DNA from: Pseudoxanthomonas dokdonensis
GTDB taxonomy: Bacteria; Pseudomonadota; Gammaproteobacteria; Xanthomonadales; Xanthomonadaceae
Reading direction: 5' to 3'
Assembly: GCF_001431405.1 (NCBI RefSeq)
Contig: NZ_LDJL01000002.1
Span: forward strand, 299,289-363,288
Length of the DNA stretch: 64,000 nucleotides
Shown here: in pieces, positions 48,971 through 58,021 of the stretch
Layout: every line of letters starts with the position of its first letter
How positions within the stretch are numbered: position 1 is the stretch's first letter
Translations under genes and position numbers: made by a program
The notes under the pieces: model-generated
The model's input: only the letters and a program-made list of their open reading frames with translations
The model's database searches: none
Told to the model about the DNA's origin: nothing

Positions 48971-49144
48971 CGGTTCGTCAATCTCAGGGTTTGCGAACGC
49001 CAACTGGGAGGATCCCGGGCCTGACCCCAGTGGTCTACAAGGTCGATCGCCGTAGTCCTACGTCACGCCGCGACGATTTCCGATTTACCACTTCTCCCAC
49101 GGGAATAAATTGGACATACTGTCTGACGAATTCCCGGAGCACTC

Positions 49145-50395
49145 ATGAACACGTACGAACTGATAGACCGATCCCTTCAGCGTTTCAGTCCCAAAGAGGT
49201 CGCCCAGGCACTGGGCGTGGATCCCAAGACGGTCCGCCGCTGGCAGTTGCGTGAGACCGAGCCCAAGCCCTACATCGCCGATGCGATCCGGCAGCGTCTG
49301 CTGCCCTTCGGTGATCCGCCGTCGGGTGAAGGCAAGTTCCGTTTCATCGATCTGTTCGCTGGTATCGGCGGTATCCGCACCGCGTTCGAGAAGCAGGGTG
49401 GCCGCTGCGTGTTCACCAGCGAGTGGGACCCGTACGCGGTAAAGACCTACAGGGCGAACTTCCACGACGGCCCGGACCACGTTTTCGCCTCGGACATCAC
49501 CAAAGTCCACGAGGACGACGTTCCGGATCACGATGTCCTGCTCGCGGGCTTCCCCTGCCAGCCGTTTTCCATTGCGGGTGTATCCAAGAAGAATTCACTG
49601 GGGCGTCCACATGGTTTCTCCGACAAAACCCAAGGCACGTTGTTCTTCGATGTGTCGCGCATCATCGATGCCAAGCGTCCACGGGCCTTTCTTCTGGAGA
49701 ACGTCAAAAACCTGATAAGCCATGACAAGGGCCGCACGTTTTCGACCATCATCGACGTCCTGCAGAACGAGCTTGGCTATCACGTGCATTACCGGGTGAT
49801 CAATGGCAAGCACTTCGGCCCGCAGCATCGCGAGCGCATCATCATAGTAGGCTTCCGCGACGAAACCCCGTTCACCTGGGATGACCTTGAGTTGCCGGAC
49901 CTCGCCGTCTCGCCGCGCATGGGCTCGGTGCTGCACAAGCAGGATGGCAGCGAAGGCAGGGGACATCCCTATATCGACGGTCCCAAAGGCAAAGTCCTCG
50001 ACAAGTACACCCTGTCGGACAAGCTTTGGGACTACCTGCAGAACTATGCTGCCAAGCACCGCGACAAGGGCAATGGATTTGGTTTCGGCCTGGTGACCTC
50101 ACAGAGCACCTGCCGTACGCTGTCGGCGCGCTACTACAAGGACGGATCCGAGATTCTGGTCTCCCAGGGCACAAGGAAGAATCCGCGCCGCCTGACACCA
50201 CGTGAATGTGCACGACTGATGGGCTTCGATGACAACTTCCGCATTCCCGTCTCGGACACCCGTGCCTACAAGCAGTTCGGCAACTCGGTGGTGGTCCCGG
50301 TGATCGGGGAAGTCGCACGCATCATGGTGCCCCATCTGATCCAGGCACCGGCTTCTTCATCGGCCAGGCCGGCGAGGAAGAAGGCGAAGCGCTGA
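49145..50395 (+). CDS. dcm: C5 cytosine DNA methyltransferase, Dcm/EcoRII type
   Basis: 416-residue methyltransferase. A short N-terminal helix-turn-helix-like segment (FSPKEVAQALGVDPKTVRRWQL) precedes motif I (FIDLFAGIGGIRTAFE). The catalytic motif is GFPCQPFS, followed by ENVKN, QHRERI, and at the end RRLTPRECARLMGF and FGNSVVVPV. The target-recognition segment (LWDYLQNYAAKHRDKGNGFGFGLV, then TLSARYYKDG) closely resembles E. coli Dcm, which methylates the inner C of CCWGG. vsr follows directly and a restriction gene converges, so it is the protective half of an R-M system. Confidence 0.93.
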   Translation: MNTYELIDRSLQRFSPKEVAQALGVDPKTVRRWQLRETEPKPYIADAIRQRLLPFGDPPSGEGKFRFIDLFAGIGGIRTAFEKQGGRCVFTSEWDPYAVKTYRANFHDGPDHVFASDITKVHEDDVPDHDVLLAGFPCQPFSIAGVSKKNSLGRPHGFSDKTQGTLFFDVSRIIDAKRPRAFLLENVKNLISHDKGRTFSTIIDVLQNELGYHVHYRVINGKHFGPQHRERIIIVGFRDETPFTWDDLELPDLAVSPRMGSVLHKQDGSEGRGHPYIDGPKGKVLDKYTLSDKLWDYLQNYAAKHRDKGNGFGFGLVTSQSTCRTLSARYYKDGSEILVSQGTRKNPRRLTPRECARLMGFDDNFRIPVSDTRAYKQFGNSVVVPVIGEVARIMVPHLIQAPASSSARPARKKAKR

Positions 50396-50397
50396 CC

Positions 50398-50832
50398 TTG
50401 GTGGACAGCCTTACTCCGGAGCAGCGATCCGCGCAGATGTCGCGCATTCGCAGCAAGGATACGAAGATCGAACTCGAGGTCCGGCACGGACTCCACAGAA
50501 TGGGGTTCAGATACCGGCTGGGCGGCGCGGGCCTTCCCGGCCGGCCCGACATAGTCCTTCCGCGGTATCAAACGGCGATATTCGTACACGGCTGCTTCTG
50601 GCACGGGCATACCTGCCATCTTTTTCGTGTACCCAAAACCCGCACCGAGGTCTGGAGAACCAAGATTGAAGCCAACCAAACGCGGGATGGACGCAATGTG
50701 GCCGATTTGAGGAAGGCGGGGTGGAAGGTCGAGGTTGTCTGGGAGTGCGAACTGAGAGGCAGAAGCATCCAGGAGCGTACTCAGCTCCTGGAACGACTTG
50801 GGCAGCGGATACTGTCGAACAGGATCGCTTGA
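50398..50832 (+). CDS. vsr: Very short patch repair endonuclease Vsr
   Basis: 144-residue endonuclease that nicks at T:G mismatches formed when 5-methylcytosine deaminates. Blocks match E. coli Vsr: SKDTKIE, LPGRPDIVL (catalytic Asp), IFVHGCFWHGHTC (zinc-binding His/Cys), VPKTRTEVW and VVWECELRGR. It starts at TTG 50398 or GTG 50401, 2-5 bp after the methyltransferase stop. Vsr beside a C5 methyltransferase is standard. Confidence 0.93.
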   Translation: MVDSLTPEQRSAQMSRIRSKDTKIELEVRHGLHRMGFRYRLGGAGLPGRPDIVLPRYQTAIFVHGCFWHGHTCHLFRVPKTRTEVWRTKIEANQTRDGRNVADLRKAGWKVEVVWECELRGRSIQERTQLLERLGQRILSNRIA

Positions 50833-52230
50833 TCAAGTGCCTTCAAGTACGTCAACTATTCGGTTTTTTTCGTACAGGGACGCCAGCTTTCTACTGTCCA
50901 CGCGGAATTGGCTGCGACGCTTTATTTCAGGATGTTCACTAGCAGCTTTCTCCATCTTCAATCCAGGGTCGTAGTAGACGGCGCCCTCGGCAAAGGCGCG
51001 GAGCAGTAGTTTGAACTTCGCGCCTTCCGCCAACATGACGTTGCTGCCATATCTGTAACGGATGGTGGGACTTCGCTGCAATTGCGAAGGAACGAACGCC
51101 GCTTTGGCGTGCTTCATTCGCCAATGATTCATCAGCTTGGCAAAGCTCCACGAAGCAGCGACCTCGTCCGCCCGGTCCAGAAGTGCGATACAGCCATCGC
51201 CGTCGAATGTTTCCTTCCTGCTGTCATAGCCCTGCAGAACCAGACGTAGCCCTGTGAGGCTGTGAGCATCTCCACCGGATCGATAGACGCCACCAAAATT
51301 AATTCGATCGGCCCGTCCTTTCCTGTCTTCATAGCCCCACGTGCGAATGAAATACTCAGGGCCCGCATCCACATAGGCTCCACCCGACGGCTCCGGGGTC
51401 ATAAGCGTAATTCGCGTTGAACGCGGGCGCGCCAGTGAAAATACACCGTGCTGCTTCACTTCCCATCCGTGAAAGTCCGGCTCTGCCCGGCCATTGGAAA
51501 GAATCCCAAGATGACTCTCCAAAGTAACGCCGCCACAGTTAGGACCGAGACAAGGCCTGTGACTTCCGTCAGGCTGGAGATAGACCGGGTCCAGCCAACC
51601 AGCAAGGTGAATGCTGCGGAGCCTGGAAATGAGCAAAGTCTCCGACGAAGTTCCGGTATCGCCTCCAAGCTCGAATCGATGCAGTACGCCATATGGTTCT
51701 CCGTCCTGCTCCAGCAGACACTTGGCCTCGGCACTCTCCGGGGAAAATGCAGTGGTGATCACGCGCCCGTCAGGGAGAGGAGCAAGCAGAAGTACGCGCC
51801 CCGGATTACGGCCAGCACGCTTGATGTCGAATAGATGCGATGGAGCCGCCGGGCAGTCGCGTACGAAACCGGAAAGCCGTACTTCACTGTACTGCGGATA
51901 GAGAATCAGTTTCGCATGAGGCGCTTGCACCAGAGAGTAGTCTTCGCCGAGCCAGTACATATTGACTGCCGAACGGAAAATTGGCCCGCGCTTTGCCCCG
52001 GCTTTCTGCGACGTGCCAGCAACCAGCTGCACTTCGCCTGTAGGAATCTTGCCTAGAGCCGAGACATCTCCCGCTAGATAGATCTGGTTCTTGCCGTTGT
52101 CGTTCGGCGCCAGCCTCTTTACAAGAACCTCTGTCGCGCCAAAGCCTGCAAGGACCCGGCCAAGGTCACTCAACGGAAACTGCCTCTGCATTCCTCTGCC
52201 ACCCCCTGTTGACGTGGACGCAACCATCAT
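50833..52230 (-). CDS. MvaI/BcnI-type restriction endonuclease
   Basis: 465-residue protein with a C-terminal MvaI/BcnI domain at about 220-460. The core reads GGVTLESHLGILSNGRAEPDFHGWEVKQ; Glu, Asp and E-x-K are the PD-(D/E)XK-like catalytic residues. MvaI cuts CC^WGG, in line with the Dcm-type methyltransferase at 49145. The N-terminal 200 residues are not assigned; longer than MvaI (about 250 residues), so an extra domain is present. Its stop abuts that of vsr, with the genes tail to tail. Confidence 0.82.
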   Translation of the reverse strand: MMVASTSTGGGRGMQRQFPLSDLGRVLAGFGATEVLVKRLAPNDNGKNQIYLAGDVSALGKIPTGEVQLVAGTSQKAGAKRGPIFRSAVNMYWLGEDYSLVQAPHAKLILYPQYSEVRLSGFVRDCPAAPSHLFDIKRAGRNPGRVLLLAPLPDGRVITTAFSPESAEAKCLLEQDGEPYGVLHRFELGGDTGTSSETLLISRLRSIHLAGWLDPVYLQPDGSHRPCLGPNCGGVTLESHLGILSNGRAEPDFHGWEVKQHGVFSLARPRSTRITLMTPEPSGGAYVDAGPEYFIRTWGYEDRKGRADRINFGGVYRSGGDAHSLTGLRLVLQGYDSRKETFDGDGCIALLDRADEVAASWSFAKLMNHWRMKHAKAAFVPSQLQRSPTIRYRYGSNVMLAEGAKFKLLLRAFAEGAVYYDPGLKMEKAASEHPEIKRRSQFRVDSRKLASLYEKNRIVDVLEGT

Positions 52231-52499
52231 TCCGCATTGGATGATAGCGCAACTGCTTTCACTTCGGACACGTCATTAAATGCAATCTGACTCTGGAGCG
52301 ACAGCGTGGTTGGCACACAGCCTGTCTTCGATGACCAGCGCCAACATCATAAGAAATGGTTGCAGTTCTTCAACGGCAGCTGGTCCAGTTCGGGGGCGAC
52401 TGGTTCCGTGTTATCAGTCGCTTCGATCACATCAGGATCGCAGTCAGGACAATGACGAAGGGTCAGGCATTGTCTGATGTGGCTGTGCCGAAAAGCAAA

Positions 52500-52587
52500 G
52501 CGCCTGTTCGCTTGCGCACCGCCGACATATGCGCCCACGTTGAGGATGCTGGTCACGCGTTGCAGGTCGCACGGATTCCAGTGTCCT
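52500..52587 (-). pseudogene. Remnant of the 5' end of the hydrolase gene at 53582-54343
   Basis: The plus-strand bases CCGCCGACATATGCG and CCCACGTTGAGGATGC followed by CACGCGTTGC recur at 54257-54302 in the start of the hydrolase gene. The minus-strand frame reads QRVTSILNVGAYVGG against QRVAGILNVGTHMSA. The fragment directly adjoins an 87-bp repeat. Confidence 0.65.
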
Positions 52588-52674
52588 GTAGCCCGGGTAA
52601 GGCCAGCGGCCGCACCCGGGGTGCATCGTTCATTACGCAAAGAGCCCCGGGTGCGCTTCGCTTACCCGGGCTAC
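52588..52674. repeat. 87-bp REP-like palindromic repeat, copy 1
   Basis: Outer ends are inverted repeats (GTAGCCCGGGTAAG / CTTACCCGGGCTAC) with an inner pair GCACCCGGGG / CCCCGGGTGC. Copies 2 and 3 have the same 87-bp length. Confidence 0.85.
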
Positions 52675-52696
52675 GCTGGCTGCTGTCTCTTCCGGT

Positions 52697-53134
52697 CTAG
52701 CAATTCCCAGCGCGCGCGGCGGCGATGCGTGCGGCGACTTGGGGGTGGTCGCGGTAGTAGGCGGCGTTGTCGGCGAGGGTGTGCCAGCGTTGCTGGTCGC
52801 GCAGCAGGCGCAAGACGTGGCGGGCCAGGGACAGCAGTTGGTGGTTGTCTGGCGGGCAATCGTTTTCCAGCGTGGTTTCCATCAGGCTGAGCAGCAACTG
52901 GGCGCAGGCCAGGCAGTTGTCGCCCTCGTGCGAGGCATTACCGGCGATGGCATCCAGCCGGTCGCGGCACAGTGGGGTGATGCCGGTGTCGGCCAGGCTG
53001 ATGGGGTCATCGCCTGACAGCAGATGGATAAGCCGGGACAGCGGGGTGGATTCGGCCGAAAGACCGGCCACCGTGATCTGGGGGGCTGGTTGCTGCGCGG
53101 ACAGTGATGGGTTGCGCGGGCGCTGGCTTCTCAT
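52697..53134 (-). CDS. Hypothetical protein divergent from the XRE regulator
   Basis: 145-residue cytosolic, mostly helical protein (a Cys in DNCLACAQLLLSLMETTLENDCPPDNHQLLSLARHV, and a final QRWHTLADNAAYYRDHPQVAARI). GGAGG lies 8 nt before the ATG at 53134; a start 15 nt upstream is possible. The gene is divergent from an XRE regulator, with three direct repeats between them, so it is probably that regulator's target. No family is recognised. Confidence 0.65.
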   Translation of the reverse strand: MRSQRPRNPSLSAQQPAPQITVAGLSAESTPLSRLIHLLSGDDPISLADTGITPLCRDRLDAIAGNASHEGDNCLACAQLLLSLMETTLENDCPPDNHQLLSLARHVLRLLRDQQRWHTLADNAAYYRDHPQVAARIAAARAGNC

Positions 53135-53239
53135 GTTGTTGACCTCCATGGCGTGACGATGTGCGCACCCGCAGTCCCGCAGGTGCGATCTGCCGACTGC
53201 CCCCAGCGTATAACCGAGACGACAATCGATGAGATGTTT

Positions 53240-53279
53240 AAACAGTAGAGTTCTAAGCTGTAGATTGTCAAGCAGTAGG
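53240..53279. promoter_or_regulatory. Three direct repeats with 15-bp period, probable operator
   Basis: AAACAGTAGA (53240), AAGCTGTAGA (53255) and AAGCAGTAGG (53270) recur exactly every 15 bp in an AT-rich patch just upstream of the XRE gene. Confidence 0.55.
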
Positions 53280-53294
53280 CAGTGACTCTGGGCC

Positions 53295-53540
53295 ATGGTC
53301 AAGAAGTCATCGCCCACCCCGCCTGCCGCCAGTGCACGCCAGCGCATTTCCGCCAACCTCAATCGCCTGCGCAAGGCGCGTGGGCTGAGCCAGGAACAGC
53401 TGGCGGAACTGGCCGAGTTCCACCGTACCTATGTGTCGCAGCTGGAGCGCTGCGTGACCAATATTTCCATCGACGGCCTGGAACGGCTGGCGCAGGCGCT
53501 GGACGTGGATGTGGTGGATCTGCTGAAGAAGGCTGGCTGA
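53295..53540 (+). CDS. XRE family transcriptional regulator
   Basis: 81-residue single-domain helix-turn-helix protein (ARQRISANLNRLRKARGLSQEQLAELAEFHRTYVSQLERC). It has the size and fold of the controller (C) proteins of R-M systems. It lies 1 kb beyond the restriction gene, so control of that system is possible. The three direct repeats before its start suggest self-control. Confidence 0.88.
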   Translation: MVKKSSPTPPAASARQRISANLNRLRKARGLSQEQLAELAEFHRTYVSQLERCVTNISIDGLERLAQALDVDVVDLLKKAG

Positions 53541-53581
53541 GCCAGCCGATTGCGCGTGGTGAACTACAACGGGGAAACGAT

Positions 53582-54343
53582 TTAGCTGAAGCGCCTGCGG
53601 TGGTGTTCCAGCGTGTGCGCGACCTTGGCCAGGGCGGCTTCCACTTCGCGGCTGAAACCACCCGGTGGCAGCTCGCGCACGGCCGAATGCGCGGCGCAGA
53701 CGAGGCGGGTGTCCGACCAGCGGTGTGCGAGGTCACGCGCCCAAGCGGCATAGGCGTCGGCCGCGCCGGCACGGTGGCTCAGCGCCTTGCCCAGCATCGG
53801 GTGCATGCGCAATGCCGACTGTGGCAACACGCGCTTCAACACCCCCGGGGCGGCGAGGACGTTGAGGGTGTCATCGACGTGGACGATGCCGCTGGCCCGG
53901 TGCCGCACCAGCACCGAGGCCACGTGCACCCGCTCGTCCGGGCAGACGAAGTCCACGCCATCGGGCACCGAAAAATCGAAGGTATCGGCCAGCAGATGAT
54001 CGTCGCCCCAATGCTCCAGCGGCTCACCCGCCCACGGCAGCGACGGCAAGCGCTGGCGGTGCCGCGCGGTGCCATGCAACCGCGCCGCCGGCAGCAGCCG
54101 GTGCAGCGCTTCCACATGCAAAGTATGGAACGGGTGCACATGGATGACCGCATCCACCAGCGCACCACCGTCGGTCAGCGCCAGCAGCGCCGCCCGGCCA
54201 TCGTCGTCCAGCGGCGCGCCGTCGACGAGCACGAAGCGACCGTCCACTCGACGCACCGCCGACATATGCGTGCCCACGTTGAGGATGCCAGCCACGCGTT
54301 GCGGGCCACGGAGGTTCCAGAAGTGGTCTGCGAGTTGCTGCAT
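53582..54343 (-). CDS. Metallo-beta-lactamase-like protein (DUF4336-like)
   Basis: 253-residue protein with GRFVLVDGAPLDDDG, then a HVHPFHTLHVEAL block typical of metal-binding His in a degenerate MBL fold, and DGVDFVCPDERVHVASVLVRH, GIVHVDDTLNVL further on. The pattern resembles DUF4336 proteins. The full HxHxDH motif is absent, so hydrolase activity is uncertain. The start at 54343 has no strong site. A fragment of its 5' end occurs at 52500. Confidence 0.65.
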   Translation of the reverse strand: MQQLADHFWNLRGPQRVAGILNVGTHMSAVRRVDGRFVLVDGAPLDDDGRAALLALTDGGALVDAVIHVHPFHTLHVEALHRLLPAARLHGTARHRQRLPSLPWAGEPLEHWGDDHLLADTFDFSVPDGVDFVCPDERVHVASVLVRHRASGIVHVDDTLNVLAAPGVLKRVLPQSALRMHPMLGKALSHRAGAADAYAAWARDLAHRWSDTRLVCAAHSAVRELPPGGFSREVEAALAKVAHTLEHHRRRFS

Positions 54344-54511
54344 GGGGCTACGGTGGCGGATGGGCTGTGAAGGAAGCGCTTAGACCTTGGCAAGGCCGAG
54401 GTCCGCGTGGATGGCCGGCGTGCAGGTCATGCTTTCCCGTCCATCGTCCGGGGCGGAATCAAGCCCGCCTTGGGCAGGCATCCCAGCGTTCGGCTTGTGA
54501 CGTTGCGTCCT

Positions 54512-54598
54512 GTAGCGGGGGTAAGGCCAACGGCCGCACCCGGGGAACATCGTTCATCACTCGAAGAACCCCGGGTGCGCTGCGCCTACACGGGCTAC
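54512..54598. repeat. 87-bp REP-like palindromic repeat, copy 2
   Basis: Same 87-bp element as at 52588, with several changes in the outer arms (GTAGCGGGGGTAAG ... CCTACACGGGCTAC). Confidence 0.82.
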
Positions 54599-54720
54599 GC
54601 TGACTCTTACCCCTGTTTGTTTCGTTTTCCAGTTTCACTCCGCTAAACTGCAGAGCAAGATTAAATCGCATCTGAGCGTGCGACAGCCCTCAAGAATCAA
54701 CTCAGCTGGCGGAGGAGCCA

Positions 54721-55299
54721 ATGGCAATCGACGTCGATGCTAGGCATTCGGCTCATGGGCACGTGGTACATGCCGCTATCACCTTGGCCGAAAGCATTCG
54801 CTCTTCCCCGAAGCATGAGCCTAGGCATTTTCTTCCGCTTGCGGTATTCATCGCCTTTTCATTCGAGGCTTATATGAACGATGTGGGCGCGCGAGTGTGC
54901 GAATTCTGGGACCAAGTGGAACGTAATCGTTGGCGGGAGAAGGTCGAGATACTGCATTCGCTAGCCGGCAAGACTACCGACTGGGGCCGCGACCCGCTTC
55001 AGTTTGTACATCAAATCTTCGCGCTTCGCGATTCGTTGGCTCATGGAAAGCCGAGAAACGGAAGATTCGGCCCGTTCGATAGCACCGCCCAGATGCGTGA
55101 TCACATGCGGTCAGAGGCTACGAATCCGAGTCATTTCAAGCATCTCAACCTGACATGGCTCGAAACCTCGATGAAACGTTTTCATGCGGGCATGAAGTAC
55201 TTCGCGGCCTTATATAATCTTCCGGAGAACGATTACCTGCTGATCGCTAAGACACAGTATGAAGGCTGGGTAGAGGAAGGCGAAGACTTACCCATTTAG
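54721..55299 (+). CDS. HEPN-like hypothetical protein
   Basis: 192-residue helical protein with FIAFSFEAYMNDVGARV and the segment LRDSLAHGKP. The R-x4-H spacing is the catalytic pattern of HEPN ribonucleases, and the helix before it fits the fold. It lies in the island beside the OLD nuclease, and its codon use is less GC-rich than the core genes. A defence role is inferred from context. It may also be a non-toxic HEPN domain. Confidence 0.65.
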   Translation: MAIDVDARHSAHGHVVHAAITLAESIRSSPKHEPRHFLPLAVFIAFSFEAYMNDVGARVCEFWDQVERNRWREKVEILHSLAGKTTDWGRDPLQFVHQIFALRDSLAHGKPRNGRFGPFDSTAQMRDHMRSEATNPSHFKHLNLTWLETSMKRFHAGMKYFAALYNLPENDYLLIAKTQYEGWVEEGEDLPI

Positions 55300-55429
55300 T
55301 CTCGGCACTGCGTAGCCGCTCTTACTCTGCACCGCGACCTATCGTTTGGTGTCATCCACGACAACCGGAGCTGTCTGGGCTGACCCTTGCCGACCTAGGG
55401 AAGAACCGCTGGGCTCCGAGCAAGACTTA

Positions 55430-55516
55430 TAAGCCCGGGTAAGGCCAACGGCCGCACCCAGGCTGCGTCGTTCATCACGCAAAGAGCCCCGGGTGCGCTT
55501 CGCTTACCCGGGCTAC
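55430..55516. repeat. 87-bp REP-like palindromic repeat, copy 3
   Basis: Third copy, 87 bp, closest to copy 1 in the right half (GAGCCCCGGGTGCGCTTCGC and on). It ends 11 bp before the stop of the OLD-like gene. Confidence 0.85.
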
Positions 55517-55526
55517 GCTGGCTGTT

Positions 55527-57481
55527 TCACTTTCGCGGCAAGAGTGCGTTTAGTGCTTTAAATGCCTGCTCAAATCGGTCGAGCGATTCGTTCACCTCGG
55601 CAGAGTCTTCAGATAGAACCTCTTGATGGTGCAAAAGCCAAGACGCGGGAGTGAAGTGGTCGAATTCGGGTACAGAAGCATCCATTACATTGAAAAGTGC
55701 TTCTACCTGTTTAACCTGTCGAATGACGGCTTCGGGCTTCGTGAAGTCGTCTTCCTTCAGTGCGTTCTTTCCTTTAAGTCCGTACGTTTCGTTGACAATC
55801 TTAGCTAGTAGAGCAGGGCTAAAGAAATCCTCGATGTCACTCTCTTCTTTTCCAGTGAAGTCTGTCGCGACAAGAATTCCCTCGGCTTTGAGGATCTGAG
55901 AGGTGCGGAGGCGCTGAACCTTGCTCTTGTCGCCGGTGCCATAGTCGCAAAGAGCCGCGATATTTATTCCCTTTCCGCTGAACAAGGATGCGAACGATTG
56001 CACTTTGTCTATGCCGCCAGAGGGGCACACTGTCCAGCGGGTATCTAATCCTTCACGTTTCCGCGCTTTCAATGCGTGAGAGGCCGCCTGCAAATAAAGA
56101 ATATCTGAGGGCCCCTCCACCAGGAGCGTATTGGCGCCCACGAAAAGGGATTGTGTGACTTCGTAGCCGAGATGTGCCTGCAAGGGGAACAGAGTGTCTT
56201 TATCGACGGTCAGAACGTCAGCGGAGACTTTGGTTCCTTTAACGATTGGGCGATTGCGTTCATCGCGTTCAATGACATCTTCCACAACACGTACATCTTC
56301 AAGTCGATCCACCGGAACCATGAACGGCGAGTGCGTACTATAGATGACTTGATGCTGAGGTAAGAGTCTCTCAATTATGTAGCGGAGCAGGTCGGCTTGT
56401 GCCTTGCCGTGCAGAGTAAGTCCGGGCTCATCCAGCAGGATTACTGCTCCCGGCGCTTTCTTACGCATTTGCTTGAATTGCGCCAAGAAAGAGAAGAACC
56501 ATACAAAGCCTGCGCTCCTTTCAGAAAGTGGAACGTCAACTTTATGATTGGCGTTGTTAATGCGAATTTTTGCGACCGTTCCCGAATTGAATGGCGGGGA
56601 TCGTCTCTTAGGCCCTGAGCAAATTCTATGTTGACCGCTAGGGCGTCGTTCTGGCTCCAGAATTCAAATATCTCATCAGTTATATCGTTAGACGCGCCTT
56701 GGCATTTGGCTTTCAGCTCTTCGAGTCGAGTGCTCGCTTGGAGTTCTTCAATTGAGGTTCCCGCGTACTCTAGGAAGTCGAGAAATATCTGGTCTGCCGG
56801 TTGTATCGGGCGCGAATGCTTTTTGTCGTCCTGAAGCTTGCTGACGGAAATTTCGCCAGCCATTCGGTCGTAGTGAGACGTGTAGAAAAACTTGGGGACC
56901 TGTAGGAGGTCGATAGCCTTAATGACTGCTCGTCCTTTGCGGAAGGAATCAATCTCTGCTTTGACCGCTTTTAGTGCGTCTGAAGCATCTGTTGTGTTGC
57001 CGATTTCTTCGCTTAGTTGCGTGAATGAAATCTTTCCGAATTTGGTTAGTTCGGCACCTTTCACGCTGTGTTTTGCGAGCAAGTGCTTCGCAACTTTGGA
57101 GTCATCAATATTGATACTCCAAAAGTTCATTTTGCTGCCGAACTCGCTTTCTACTTCGACCTCATCAGACTTTAAGCACCCTTCGCCAAGAGTGCTTTCC
57201 ACTTTTTTCTTCTCGGCTGCGGAGAGTTTCCAGACGGTGGCTGCTACACGTGCATCGCTTTCGCCGTGCCGATCTTCGTACCTCACGAGATGTCTGCGCG
57301 GGTAATCACGAATCTTGTCGTACCGAAAGTCAGAGAATGAATTGATGCCATGCAAGGCTGATAACACAGCAGTCTTGCCAGCTTCATTCTTTCCAACAAG
57401 ACAAGTCAGTTGTCCAACCTCAAACCAGCCGGTGTCCTCGGCTGAACGAAAGTTGCGAACCCGTGCTTTGATTAGCTTCAT
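55527..57481 (-). pseudogene. OLD-family ATPase-TOPRIM nuclease, frameshifted
   Basis: Encodes an OLD-type nuclease in two frames. The N-terminal frame (start 57481) has Walker A (LVGKNEAGKTAV). It goes wrong after EFAQGLRDDP. The C-terminal frame continues with PFNSGTVAKIRINNANHKVDVPLSERSAGFVWFF, then Walker B (VILLDEPGLTLHG), THSPFMV, and a TOPRIM domain (LLVEGPSDILYL; CDYGTGDK). A G4 run at 56596-56599 with one more G would restore DPPPFNSG and one frame of about 650 residues. The GC content is clearly lower than in the core genes, suggesting transfer. The gene is either broken, phase-variable or mis-sequenced. Confidence 0.85.
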
Positions 57482-57622
57482 GCTGCCCCCGGATATGGAA
57501 ACGTTGCTGCCCCGTATGAAGAAGGTAGGGGCTAGACACTTCGCATTCAATAGCATTCGCGTCTCGACCCCTGCGACTAGGGGTTGCTACATACTGAGTG
57601 AGTAATCTTGCGGGAGGACTTT

Positions 57623-57970
57623 ATGGATCGATGGAAGTGGGTGGCGGTTCGGGCCTACGGCCCCGCCGCGTTCGCGCTGCTAGTGGCAGTGGTGTCGGTG
57701 GTCGTGCTCTCGCGGTGGCAGGCAACCCCGCTGCTGGCCGGGTTTGTGGTGGTCGGACGCTGGGTGCCGCTGCTGGCGCTAGCGGCCACGCTGTGGCTGG
57801 TGGCTATGCCGACCTACAGGCTGGCGCAGTGGCAGCGCGGCCAAGGGCTCGATTGCCCGCGCTGCGGCGGCCCGCTGGGGCACGAACGTATCGGTCACCA
57901 GCGTATGGGCGGTGCCTACCGGCGTTGCTATGCGTGCGGCGACAACGTGAACCACCGGCACTATGAGTAA
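57623..57970 (+). CDS. Membrane protein with zinc ribbon
   Basis: 115 residues: two hydrophobic helices (about 13-33 and 45-65) and a C-terminal four-Cys zinc ribbon (CPRCGGPLG ... CYACGDN). GGGAGG lies 5 nt before ATG 57623. It is GC-rich like the core genome and lies between the island and the tRNA fragment. Not further recognised. Confidence 0.65.
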   Translation: MDRWKWVAVRAYGPAAFALLVAVVSVVVLSRWQATPLLAGFVVVGRWVPLLALAATLWLVAMPTYRLAQWQRGQGLDCPRCGGPLGHERIGHQRMGGAYRRCYACGDNVNHRHYE

Positions 57971-58021
57971 CAGGCTGTAGCACCGGCTACCGGCCATGTA
58001 CCGGCCACGGGCCGCGCAGGT

